Source of the DNA: Tubiluchus corallicola
Lineage: Eukaryota > Priapulida > Priapulimorpha > Priapulimorphida > Tubiluchidae
DNA: 64,000 bases
Assembly (NCBI GenBank): GCA_030141605.1
Contig: JAQGDQ010000077.1
Coordinates: 398,001-462,000, forward strand
Reading direction: 5' to 3'
Within the stretch, counting starts at the first letter, position 1. Each line of letters begins with the position of its first letter. The notes under the pieces were generated by a model, which had not been told where the DNA came from, ran no database searches, and was given only the letters and a program-made list of their open reading frames with translations. Made by a program: the position numbers and the translations under genes. This document shows, one piece after another, positions 1 to 17,200 of this stretch.

Positions 1-496
1 ATCGGTTTTATGCTTTTATAGAGTATTTGCTTGCATTTAAAATTGTAAAATTAAGTACGCTTACTGCTTTGTCCTAGGTTGTTACCCTTGATTATTTTGC
101 ATTTATTAATGTTTATTAAAGTTTTTTCTTTCTTTGTAAGATTTTTGTGGCACAGCAATTTTATTAAGCTTGGAAACTTAGTATGTCATTCAGTTCAATG
201 TTTCAGCCATTGTTATGCAAGTTTTATATAAACAAGATGATATCAATATAGCTAAAAAGTACAAGCATAAGGCATCTTTCTTCATATACCATCTTCTCAA
301 CATTATGACTAAAGACGACAATTAAAATTTATAACAAGTACCCACTTCAACTTTCTTACTATGCTTTCCACATACTGTGTAGGTGTTTGTAATTTTTTTC
401 GAAACTTATAATTATTGTGTACACAAAATCTACAGACATAGTGTTAGTTACTTATCCTACAAGTGAAGCACTTTACAGCTATTTGTTCTGTTGTAG

Positions 497-4751
<4,255 letters not shown>

Positions 4752-5323
4752 TTTGGAATTGTGCAGTCACTTTAGTGTGTGCTAATAGTTGTAGTCATTT
4801 TAATAGAACTCAGGAATATACTGATGAAGTTTTATGCATCAGTGATTAGGAGTATCGTTTGGAATAATAGTTTGCGGAAGTAGTTTTTGCGTCAGTGATG
4901 TTTGGTCACTAGTTATAGTTTTCATTTTTGAGCATTTGTGACAGTGGTTGCTTAGCATGCTGGATGAGTTTGGTGCAAGTTGAGAAGAGACCATTTTATT
5001 GAGGAAAGTATTGTTTTACGGAGTCAGGAAATATGTCTCCTTATTGTGGACTTGCAAATGTGCAAATTGTTGGTTTTAGATTGCCAAGTGATACATGAAT
5101 ATTGTTACATTCCAAAGATGTTCGTATGTAACTACACCGAGTGCACACGTGGAAACACGATTATTAATGTGGTACATAATCATAAACATAAATGATGAGT
5201 GTTTTGAAAAATATCTGCTATCACGACTGGTGGAACAGTGAATTATTTCTAATTATTGTCTTTTAAAACTGGTATTTCTGTACTTGAGTATCACCAAATT
5301 AGTTGCATAAATTTCATATTTAG

Positions 5324-6338
5324 AGTAATAAAGTGAGATTGAATATTTTATTTTAACTAATTTTGTGCATCATGTAATCAATAAGTGCAACAAGTTGTTT
5401 AACATTCAGTCAGTGCTTGTACTATGTTTAAACTATGCACACTTGTTCTAGTTATAGGTCAGTGACATCAGCCACCACATTTCCTAGAATCAACGTTAAT
5501 AAAAATGCATCATGTTTGTTTATTATTTGTTGAAGGTATAAATAAATGTTCTTGAATGTGATCGTATAGTTTTATTCTAGTATATGATCATCCATAGTAA
5601 TATTAACACTGAGAAGCATTCTTCTATGACGAGAGCAAATACACAAGTTGAGCACAAGTGTCTAAACCATAATCCTTCTCACAGCAACATTCTGCAGCTG
5701 TTTATATATACCTTAGTGAGAGTGTTATTCTTAGTTTATGATATCAATTCTATTCTTAGAATGATCCTCCTGACAGCAGAAAATTGTCCTCTGCTGATTT
5801 GTCACCTTGGTAGTGGTCCTCTGCTGACTTGTTAGTTAGTGGTCGATGTCTGTATTTAAGGCTCTGACATCAGTTCTATCTTTAGGTCTCCTAGTGACTC
5901 TCTGGTTAGTGCTTGACTCGTATTGGTCATTGCAGCTGCTTGCAGATTGGCTGTATGGGCGGGAGTTTGCTAGGCTGTTTCCAAGAAGTGAGGAAATGAG
6001 CTCAGCGGGCCATTGCCCTAAAGTGGCTGTTTCCAAGAAGTGGATGGGTCCTTGCTGTTCTTCATCGCCCTGTAACATTTGCTAAAAAGTGTGTGCAGCT
6101 GGTCATTGCTATTTCCAGGAAGTAAGTAAATGAGCACAATGGTTCATTGCCCTGATGCAGCTGTTAGTTGATTCTAGGAAATGGGGTAGCTGATGTCACT
6201 GACCGCTAACTCGAACAAGTGTGCATAATTTAAGCATAGTATAAGCACAGACTCAATGTTAAACAACTTGTTGCGCTTACTGATTACATGACGTGCAAAA
6301 TTTGTTAATATAAAATAATTCAATCTCACTCTAGTACT
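5324..6338. mobile_element. Non-autonomous DNA transposon with long (~165 bp) terminal inverted repeats
   Basis: Positions about 5324-5490 and 6180-6338 are imperfect inverted copies of each other (for example AAACAACTTGTTGC, GATTACATGA and CAATCTCACT on one side, with the reverse on the other). TTAG stands directly outside both ends (5320-5323 and 6339-6342), a plausible 4-bp target-site duplication. The 690-bp centre has no transposase frame. It does contain short repeated phrases such as TTTCCAAGAAGTG and GGTCATTGC, suggesting internal tandem duplication. Superfamily not assigned. Confidence 0.6.
5327..5332 (+). promoter_or_regulatory. Candidate poly(A) signal of the ABCC gene
   Basis: AATAAA lies about 575 nt after the ABCC stop and is the first one I see downstream of it. 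It lies inside the first bases of the left terminal inverted repeat of the element at 5324-6338, so the transcript may end in transposon-derived sequence. Confidence 0.45.
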
Positions 6339-6339
6339 T

Positions 6340-9300
6340 TAGTATATGGTAAAGCTTGAATATTTGAGTATGACTGACGATCAGATTTAAATGTATTTTT
6401 ATTTTGTGTTTGCTTGCATTTTAGGGGTTGGCAATTCATCTTAATAATCATGGAAATCTAGATAAAGTTGGTTTAGATAGCAGTTTGCTGTGGGAATGGC
6501 TTCCTTGTGAAAATGTGTTAGGTTGTTAGACAATTTTAAATGTCTGATTTTCTATGATTTTTCCTATTCACTGAGAGATTATTATAATACTTTTCATGTT
6601 TCATGCTGAGGCTGAGCAGAAATCAGCATAGCCAAAATTATTGCTGTTTCTTCCAAATAATATACTGGCTTTCCTCCTTTATTATTTTGGAAGCATTCTA
6701 GGTAATTAATAGAACGAGTTGTCTGAGTAATTCTTTGCAGATAAACGTTATATTTAAAAAACTTAAGTTTTATTTAAAAGGATATAAATATTCTTATTTG
6801 ATTGTCTATTTGCTTGTTTGTTTGTTGTAACAGAATGCAGAACATAATTGTTATTATCAGATAGTTCAACAAAATGAGTAATGTATAGCCTTAACTTAAA
6901 AATAATACTGTTTTTATTTAAGTTTGTGGTGTAACAGGAAGTTTAATTTCTGTGTAAACATAACTACTAACCTATTTTTTGAGTTTGCACATCTTACTCA
7001 GTGAGGTATGCGTTCCCTAGTCACAGTAGTAGACCATCTAAAAAGCAGTGTTGCAAGTTCTTTATGGTTTTGACCAAGTACATCACAGTGACGTACGTTT
7101 CAATTGACATTCCATAAATCCGTTAACGCGCGTTCAGACTAGAGCATTTTATCTCAACATTTCGCCCAATGAATAGAGCTTGTCTGGAAGAAACTCGCGA
7201 GGGGAATTCTCAGCAACTCTAGGAAAGTTTGCAATAACTTGCCCGGAGAATTCGCAAAGCCGGTCGAGAGAAAACTCTCTAGTCTGAACGCGCAATTATT
7301 GTCTATCCTTTTACGTAAATTACTACAGAACTAAGACAATACAAGTACATTAAATCTGCATACTTTAACCTAAAAATCATTAACATTTGAGGATATGGAA
7401 CGCTATAGCTATTAGCAGCAAACACACTTAATTTTTCACTTGGGTGTATCTGTACAGTCATAAAAGTGATAATATAAACCTTGTCCAAACGAGCGGAGCT
7501 GAAAAAGCTGCGGAATGACGTCATCACAGTTATTGTTGCTTTAGGGTTAAGGTATTTTTAACAGTTAGATCTTTCATCCTTTTAATTCTAGTTTTCTTAT
7601 ATTTGCATTTTAATACAAGATGTGCGAAATAAGGCTATAATTTACCATCTAATAGAGGGTCGTCCAGAAAAAAGTTCCTGAAATTAACTCGCAACTTTTT
7701 ATCCTGGTTTAGACTCCACGTTATCGTGTATTCCGTTTTCTCCTCTTTCCAAAGAACTAGTATAAATTTCCCTACAAGGTTACCTGTAAACGTCCTAGCT
7801 GCACTTGGTGTGGGAGGGATGTCTTAACAGATCTAATATCCCATACACCCCCTGTTTGAACGAAAGTGCAAGTTTTTTTAAGATGGGTTATGTTGTGTAT
7901 TAAAGGGTATTAATATCTTATCTGACGAGGTTTAAGGCTGCCTGACAAGATAATTCCTACATAAACACATTAGATAAGCCCATGGTACACTAGGACTATA
8001 CCCACAGCATATGTTTTAAAGTAAGTCAACATACATAATAATAACTTTGCATGAGGACACATGAGTAAGAAGTAATAAAACTTTACAGTTATATTTTTGA
8101 TTGTCAAAGCGCAAGATATAATTATTCAAAGTTTTTTGAGACGCCAGTCACAGAAAGGTATGTAAGCAAAAGTGGAGCTAATGTGCATGAAATGGAATTT
8201 ATCTTTCTTGCTGTAAAATCTATCAATGTTATTTTTCTCTGCATGAGCAGAATCTATAATAAAGGGCTGTGGCTGCCAATAGTAGTACCCTCGAAATTGA
8301 TTTGTGTAAACTCACTGATTATAGATTTAAAATGAATTATGAGATCGTTTTTGTTAAATAAGGTACAACAATTAAACGAATTGGCATTGATAGTGACGCG
8401 CTGCTTTCAAATTCATTAAATTATTTTTAGTAAATTTTTTTATACCACTGGGGCGCTCGTTTTTATCTGTTAGTGATTTTCACAAGATGTTTGCTCACTT
8501 TGTAATCCTACTCATCCTAGTAATTGGTAAAAGTTTACAAGATACTAATAAATAGACAAGTTGAACAAACGTGAATGGAAATTATCGAGCTTAGCCAGTA
8601 CATCGCCGCGGCTTTTTATAACTTCAGGTATATGCGTGTTTTAGCATTATGATTGCAGGTAAATAAAACGGCCCAATCAGGAACTACGAATGCGTTTATT
8701 AAACCTGGTAATTTTGTCTAGAGAACGAATTTTTAGTCTTGCTGTCACTTAGCACGTAGTAGTAGTTTTTATTTTGCATTTTTATTCTTTGTCAGTCGGT
8801 TGAACGCTCTGTAAACGAACAAGTTGAACGAACCTGACTGGAAATTACCGAAACTTGAACGAATTGAACGTTGTAAAAGCTTATTTTGTTGTTTGTCTAA
8901 CCCGACTTAAAATAAACTATACGCTACTCTACTGTACTTTAGTAGAGATAATCGGTTAACTATTGGAGGGAGCAGGCTATACATGCACCTACATTACCAT
9001 CAACTTCGATGAATGAATATCCAACAACTTCGATGATTAATAAATTAAACAAAGGGTCTCGATCTGGTGTCTTCTCCGAATCCGGGCAACTTGGAGAAAT
9101 TGGAAGCGCAAAACCTTATTAGTTTGACAAAATGGGAAACAGCTTAGAGCCGAGCTGGTACCGTTTAGATAGACCGTTCGAGGACGGGATTTCTGATTTC
9201 TACGAATACCTCGAAAGCAAATCCATATGACTTTGTTCGAATCCAGTGACCCTTACGCTTTCTGTTCTGTGCTCTTTGCTGGTTTTAGGTAAGCAGTTTA

Positions 9301-10664
9301 ACATTAAAGAGCTACAAAAAGCCGGATGACTGAATAGTACCAAGTTACATTTCTGCGTTTTTTCACTTGGAGAACAACTTGCGTTATTTTATCGGGTACC
9401 TTCTATCGCATAGCTGTCGCTTATTAGGTGGCTTCTGTAGTAGTATATATCCCTAAGTAGTGTTATTAACCCTTGTTAAGTTAAAGATGTATATAAGAAT
9501 AGTAAACAGATACTACGTAGCATGTTTATGGATCACATGTTTACATGTTTTATATTATATGTACGCAAAATTTCGAACTATCGCTAGCGTGATTACATAC
9601 GTGTCGGACTATGGTACTTAAGGGTAAATACAGGTTATACATCTTGGTACTTTCCTTACTCGCCTACGCAGTTACGCAATTGCAGGCCTGGTAATTTTAG
9701 GCCATCGCTGATTTCATCGAAATCGGTGACTATAATCACAAATCTACTAGACAACGCGCAATTAAACAACTATTGGTGTAAACAACGACGTATTGCATAT
9801 GTTCGAATAAGAACTGTAAAAGGCGGATGTTTACTTCACAGTGGTATAAAACCTCTTGATAGCTGATGGCTGTTACATATAATATTGCTGTGTATGTATG
9901 TACCTGTGTCTTATAGTTGGTGTTATAAACACACACACATATACAACTAAGTCTAGCTATTATATACTTTTCTGTTAACTCGTGATCGATTTCAGTTTAA
10001 TTCCGCAAGAAAGCAACGTGAGAGTTCTCAATGTTATACATTAATTTTAATTTTAATAAATAACTTGATAAACGACGATGTAATAAGAAACAACTAAATT
10101 TAAATGTTGTTTGTACATGTAGTACCAAAAATTAATTACGTAGTTAGTTAAGCCAAATTAAGTAACTAATTAATGAACAGTTTTTGCGAAAAACAAGATT
10201 CAGTAACTATGTGGATCACCAAATCAACGTTTTGGTACGTGAATTGATTGTAAAGTATGAAGGTCAGGAAGTTTCATCCACTTAGCTGATAACAGGCGTT
10301 TGTGATACGGTAAAAAGGATGTTATTAAATTTATAAAAAATACCATAATACGTGAATAACGATTCTGAGACTTTGTCATTTCATAAAAAAACATAGTGAG
10401 TTTGAAATTTTTAAAATCAAGATAAAGCTTCGTTCATACAATGTGGCATCGCAATTCTGCATAATATTTTCTGCAACTTGTAAAACGAAATGGCGCAGTG
10501 ATTCATAGAAAATATCCAGAAACAGTAATTTGCTCGTATAAAACGGGTAAGTCACATAACTTGTAATAGGTAAAGAACATGCGGCTGTACATTGTCATTT
10601 CCACTACTTAACACAAATGCGTATCTCACCTAAATGCAGTAACTTTTCCTTTTTGTGATTTCAG
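6340..10664. other. Intergenic/5' region between ABCC and otopetrin
   Basis: No coding exon is recognisable here. The otopetrin promoter and any 5' UTR exons should lie in this stretch because the first coding exon (10665) starts right after a splice acceptor. The stretch holds a 166-bp TIR element at 7128-7293. It also holds a diverged direct repeat: CAAGTTGAACAAACGTGAATGG near 8558 (reported in part) and a related copy near 8820. Confidence 0.4.
7128..7293. mobile_element. MITE-like element with perfect 17-bp terminal inverted repeats
   Basis: GCGCGTTCAGACTAGAG at 7128-7144 is matched exactly in reverse complement at 7277-7293. The 132-bp centre has no ORF and is richer in GC than its surroundings. 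No clear target-site duplication is visible. The perfect TIRs suggest a fairly young insertion of a non-autonomous DNA transposon. Confidence 0.6.
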
Positions 10665-13600
10665 ATTCTTTGATTATGGAAGAAGACGAAAATGATCGAA
10701 TCCAGAAAGAATATGGTAGTCCTGATGAAGGGCCCCGTCGCAAGCCAAGTCAGACCTCAGTTAAGCGTGTTTCAGGAGACCCAGGCATTGAAATGCCTGA
10801 CAGTCCACGTGCTACGTTTAATAATGACTACGATAGTGACGATGATGATAAAAGCAACCGCAGTTCACCAGTGATGATACTGACACCAAGCAGTTTAGAT
10901 CTTAACAACAGCAATGTGGATATACCAGAAATGAGGATGACCGAGACAGAACCCAATAAGTTAGTGACTGTCACTGAGCAAGTGGAATTGAAGGCACAAG
11001 GAACTGAATACCAAAATAGTGATCTATTGCGTGTACCAAGGACATCGGGATCACCATCGGGATCACCGTCAAGCCTCACTCGCAGTGCAGAAAGTTCTTT
11101 TCGGCGACCCAGGTCCTCCGAGAGATCGGAACGCTATAGGAAGATCTCTAGCGGAGATAAAAGATTCTCAAGAGGGGAGGTAATCGAAACGATGAGTCTT
11201 GGCAGGTTCCAAAGAAAATCTTCTAAAGAATTGTGGAAATACGCTGCAGACAACATTGGCAGGATTAGATGTTTTTCTACAGGAGGAGAGGTGAAGTTAC
11301 GTCAAGCAGGCAGCTTCAGTAGCACGTTTGTGGATGGTACCAAGAAGTTCAACGTTGTGGCGGTGAAACCTTCATCAAGACAAAGACGGACCAGCGGTAA
11401 GAGTGATGAGGTAAATTTAATTTAATTCTTTAAAATTATCAGTGGCGCTGTAGATCAGAACCACATACCGGACATGCTTGTTTTAAATTTGTGCGCCAGG
11501 AGGTCAGCAAACCAACACCAATCCTGTCCTGAATAAGTCAGTCTGAGACTCATTACATAAATCAGAGTTATCACAATTAAGTTTAACAAGTATCTAACAC
11601 TCACACAAATGAATGAGTCACGTTTATTCATCTTTTTATTTACTTTTTTCCCTTGCTGCTTGTCTACCTGGCTTTACATGTAGAGGCATGAAAAGCAAAA
11701 ATCAAGATCACGCTAAGTTGAAATAGCTAAAATTTTTAAGATCAAATTACGGTCAACTAAGCTGGCGGTGAGTTTGAAAACTATTACCATTATAATCACT
11801 GGTGTCAAAGGTCATGATCACGGTTACCATTATAAATTTGAAAATGACTAATGCTAGTCATCAAGTTACACAGACACTAAATCTGGCATGAATATTAAAA
11901 TGAAAAGTCTAAGACCAGACTATGTTCAAGGAAAGCAAAAGACGGCTCTGTTTTTCTACTGGCCTTTTGTCTTATTGTTAAATGCATGTAGCAGACTGCT
12001 ATAACGCATTTACAGTAATGATATGCACACTAAATATCACCAGTCAGTCAGAATGTTCACCTTAGGGGCCTCTCTATCTAACCTGAATATGAACGTGAAA
12101 GGTGAAAAGCAAGAGGCAATGGTCACAAAGGGAAGTTAGGATTAGCGAATCTAGGCCTGTCTTTCTATTGAAGGTCTGTTCGTTTGTAGTGGCAGGCTAT
12201 TACAATTTTTCGTCTGTTTTTCCCCGATTTTAGAACATTGACGAGAATCCAGATGCACGAAACACATCTAGCGAAAAAGATTTCGACATGACCAATGGAG
12301 TTATTAATCCAGCATACGCCGATTCCCTGTCAGGTATTAGTGCTGTGCTTAAAGTTCGCTATGTAACAAATGGTCATTATGTAAAAATACAACATTAGGT
12401 AGTAAAAGGCGTTACGTGACAAATCAGATTATATTCTGGTCGGATGACAATCACATAACAAGTTTTATGTCATTATGTAAAATTTTTTTCATCATTGTGT
12501 AACAGCCATTTACTAACAAAAATGATGCATTGTGTAAAGGGGTCAATAATGTAAAGTTAGTCGTGGTTTATGGTTGAGTTTTGTCTAGTTCTGGGTGTGT
12601 TCTAAACTTCTAATGCGGGTCTGGATCGGTTTCAGTCGGGTCTAGATGTGGGTCTAGCTCCAGCTCTGTGTAGTCTGCTGTGAGGTTGACGTCTACCTAA
12701 GCTCTACGGTTGGTATGTCAGGGGTCTGGTCTGTTTGAGGTTAGGCCAACGTAGGAATGTAGACCCGCGCCTCGAACATTTCTGCACTATTCTATTTCCC
12801 AATATTTATGCTTGTTTATAAATTCAATAGTTATTGCCATGAGCTAAATATAAATTGAAGGAGAGAGATAAGGAATACCAGTTCTGATGGCGAGATGGCT
12901 ATAATTTTATTCTGGTCAGATCTCACTCAGGTCACTCACACACTCTAGTCATACCTGGCCTGCGGCAGACCAGGCCCCGGCCAGGGGCAGACGCACATCT
13001 CGAACAGAAAAAAGTGGACTCAGTCCAATAATTAGGTCACACCCAGACCGTGATGAGACCTAATCATAGACCAGCCCTACGTTGGCGTATTACACAATGC
13101 ATCATTTTATTATTTATTTACTTACGACTTTTTTATAAATTTTTTCGTCTTTTTCTGAATGCGGAATTATGATGTTTAGGTAATGTAGTCAGGTTTCTAA
13201 ATAGTGCTGTGTTTCTCTTGTTACAAGTAGCGCACTGCTGCTTCTGTTCTGTATTTCAGGTGGTTATGACGGAGATTATCAGCGCGTCCGTGACAGCGAC
13301 ATTCAGCAATCACTTGGAGTTGATGACTATGACGAATTGGCATCAAGATCATCTGATAACACAGTATTCTTCCTAACTACTGAGAAAAAAAATGTTCTTG
13401 TGTATGTAATTAAAATCAATGTAGTATATTAATGTAAATCTTTGGGCGGGATTAAAATCTACCTCACTATCAAGAATAATCTTTTAAGATGCAGAGATAT
13501 CTTAGTCAGACTCGAATGCTAAAGTAAACGGTAGTACAAAAATAAAAAACCAGAAGCCTTTTTTCTGGCGGTCATCTATCCACTCAGCTTTTGCTACGAA

Positions 13601-14222
13601 GCACATATTGCAATCATTCTGCAAATTTTGTCGCCCCTGAAAGACAAGGATGCGAATTGCAAAAACGCGGTTTCTCAGTGGTTTCACCTACCTTGCTGTC
13701 ACTTTTCGTCAAAGGTATTTGCATTCAAATTTCGAATCCGATTGGAAACCTGTAAATTCTGGCACGGACTGCCCATAGATACTAGCCCTATCTGAGATTC
13801 ATCTCATCACAAGGCGCTCTTAAATCTATTCTCATCAGGTACAACAAAATACCAATAAATGGGTCTTCGTAGGCGTATTTTCTCTATTTTAAACTCTTTC
13901 TCTATTCGAATTAGGGTTACTTTATCCGAATCATTGCAGATTTTAAGACAACACTGCTGCTTCAGCAGTTGTTTCTATTACCAGAGCTTAGACTCAGGCT
14001 AATTTACAGACCGGCCTCGGTCAGCAACTGTAAAACTAAGGCTTCGAACCTCTTCACAAAGGGTAAACATTAGCCACTTTTAAGTGGAAGACAAAAACTA
14101 TGTGAATGTAAAGCAGACGATCTCTGGTAAATTATACATACCTTGCCTATTCAGTCTTATTGTATTTTGATTTTTGAACACTGCCGAATACTTGCTTCTC
14201 AAATTGTGAATCCCCCACCGGC

Positions 14223-14290
<68 letters not shown>

Positions 14291-17200
14291 GTATATATAT
14301 ATATTATAGACACAGAGAGAGAGTTACAAACCGGTGTTGGGGATGTCTTCCACGTATATATATATATATAAATTATAGTTATGGGTTAGTCACCATAAAT
14401 GTTGCGGCTATAGTATTGTATGTATGTATAATATAATTTGATAAAAGAACGATCTTTTTCTATATTTCAGTGCGAGTTTGTCAAAATTATTTAGCGTCAT
14501 GTATGCATTGTTTCTGGTCTTCTTCTCTGTGGCAATAGTCATCACACCTCTGCTCATTACCAATCCGCCAAGATACAAGTACCTCTTCAACGTAAGTACA
14601 GTTACTGGTACTCTCAGGTAAATGTTTGCATCACTTCGTCGTGAGAACACTAACCCTGGGAATGAAGATTATCTGCTAGAAATTGATGCAGAAAGAGACC
14701 GAAAGTCAACGCAGAAGAATGCCACGAAGAAAATGATTATACTAAACATCGAGGTCTGACACACATTAACAGGACCGGATTTACCAATAGACCAAGCAAG
14801 CCCATTGGCCTAGGTCCTACGTGTATCTGGAAGGCCCACTGAAACTAATTTAATGTTTGGAGGGACACTAAAACTGTTACACTATCTATAAACGTGTACA
14901 ATAAGTATAGGCCTACAGCGGTCCATACATATTGAAAACTGAAAAAAATATATATATTAGGTGCTGAAACATGTCAACATTTCTATAAATTTTTGTCCCA
15001 CTTACGAGTTTGGCTTAGCGCCCACAAATAGGTAAATCCGAGCAGGCACACAAAGCGGGGCATGATTGTCAAAGGCTGTATGGGAATACAGATGGCGGTT
15101 CTATCAATCAAAGTATGTGTCCTTTCATGCAAATTAAATGCACCTTATCTTCAATGCCTGATATTTAGACCAAATAAAATCGTAAAAAATCATTAAAACA
15201 GTTCGAATGGTGAACTATAATCAAGGTCAGGCTATTATGCAAACAATATCTTATTTTTACCTTATGACTTCAAAGTATATCTGTACATCTACCAGCAAAA
15301 CAAAATTAATAACAGATTAATGCGTCTGTTGCGTTATTCGCATCTCAAACAATATTAATATTTACGTTTCTTATTTTATTTCTAGTCATTTTTCAGTGCC
15401 ATTTTCCTCCTGTCGATATTATGGCTGTCACTTTCCATAATTCGAATCAGAATATTTTTACAGAAGACAAAAGAAAAAGAGATGAAAAGTAAAAAGGTAC
15501 GTGGGCAGGAATGTTTGTAGGGATAATACTGGAGTGTATTGTGCGTTCACTATAGTAATCATATAAATGCACAAAATAATGCGTATTAAATTCGAGTCTG
15601 AAAATTTTTTCACCTGCACTGGGACTCGGACACAAGCCTTTTAATTTTTGAGCAACCATTCTGACCTTCCATGCAGACTCGCAAATTTTCAAATATATAT
15701 ATATATATATAAGCCATTATAGCTCTATCAACGAGGAATCATAGTCCATAGTGCATCAAGAATTGTTTTTGGTTTGTTTACGTTGACCTTAACGATCTTG
15801 AAGTGCTATTAACAAACTCAAATTGTCCGCATCGAATGTCTTAATCTGACATCTCGCATAATTCTATACTCATACCTGTTTGGTGACCTTTACATCAATA
15901 CTTAATAGATCAAATTCAGCAGTATTGTAATTTCATCAAATTTTTGTATGACATTTCTTGACATGTGTATACAAATTGTCCTACATTTGCTTGCACAACT
16001 AACAGCAAAAAGTTTGGGTGCACTACTTTGCACCATAAAAACGGCAACATATGGACTAGTGGTTGGAGTTGTGATTTGCGGAACAAGTCGAAACAACTGG
16101 GAAATGTATCATACCTAAAAGTAGTTACAATAGTGTACACTTATATAGCTAAATGTTTATGTTATGAATTGACTTAGTCATTTTCCTATAATTCTAAATT
16201 ATTAAGAATTAAAATGATTTCCTATAATTGACTATTCAGCTTAAAAACAAGCTTCAAGAGATACAGGTTGGTGATGAAGAATCAGCAATAAAACCCAATG
16301 AAACTATGGAATACTTTGGTTTTCAACATGGCCGCCATGCAGGAAGCACATTCCTTAAATTTGGAGCTGCATGTAAGTAGGGTATTGTTGGATAAGGCAA
16401 AATAATTAGTTTCTTTTATACAGTATGTAGGCCAATGTGGATTAAAAATTGTATAAAATATTACCGACATGGAATATATGAGTGATTATTGTAGCTTGAC
16501 TGAAAACAGCACCAATAAAATTAGGCTATACACACTGCTGTTATCTACATAAATGAATGAAAAGAAAACAAACGTTTTCACTGCTACTGGGTGACACAAT
16601 TAAACAGTGACACTGCTTGTTATCTGCAGCTGAGGCAACATATGTACACAACTTTTTAGGCCATTACCTATAAAAACTACAGAGAGAAAAACTCGAAACT
16701 AGGCTCATGTAAACATCAATCATGATTCAGAATAGAGGTTGATCAGATTAAAGCAATTTTTAAATAAGTGTAACGCATTAAATTTGTAGTATATATATAT
16801 ATGACTAATGTAAACTAGGCTCATGTTGCATTTGCACTTGCACTTGTTGATCTTGGATTTTAAACAGACGGCAGGATATCAACTGAACTTGGATGAGTCT
16901 TTTTTATCATTTCATATATATCATGTATTTCTAAAGTTCGATTTTCAGAACTCAGTTTAAATAAAACAGACTGCAACTCCACATCAAATGGATGGTCTGG
17001 TAGTAACTCAGGACAAACATCATGAATTTGCTTTTCCTCAGAATCACAGACTGGCTTTGATTGCAATTCAGTGTTGTTGTTATTATCTTTAAAATGATTC
17101 AAAAAATCTCCAGTGGTATCAGCCTTTTTTTGGTAGCATTTTCGAATTTCGCTACTTTCATAAATATCAAAATAGTCTAATATTTTTTTAATGGTGGTAT

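Larger units (their letters stand above)
11411..16239. other. Otopetrin introns 1-5
   Basis: These five introns (about 0.7-1.1 kb each) separate exons 1-6. They hold the ATTATGTAA-type repeat unit around 12340-13110, (TA)n microsatellites at 14224-14304, 14355-14371 and 15692-15712, and a reverse-oriented tRNA-like SINE trace near 15600-15690. I see no other genes; the short frames over the TA runs are repeat artefacts. Confidence 0.5.

Noticed and set aside
5836-6085. Overlapping frames on both strands near 5.9 kb
   Set aside because: They lie in the centre of the TIR element, with repeated words and no transposase similarity.
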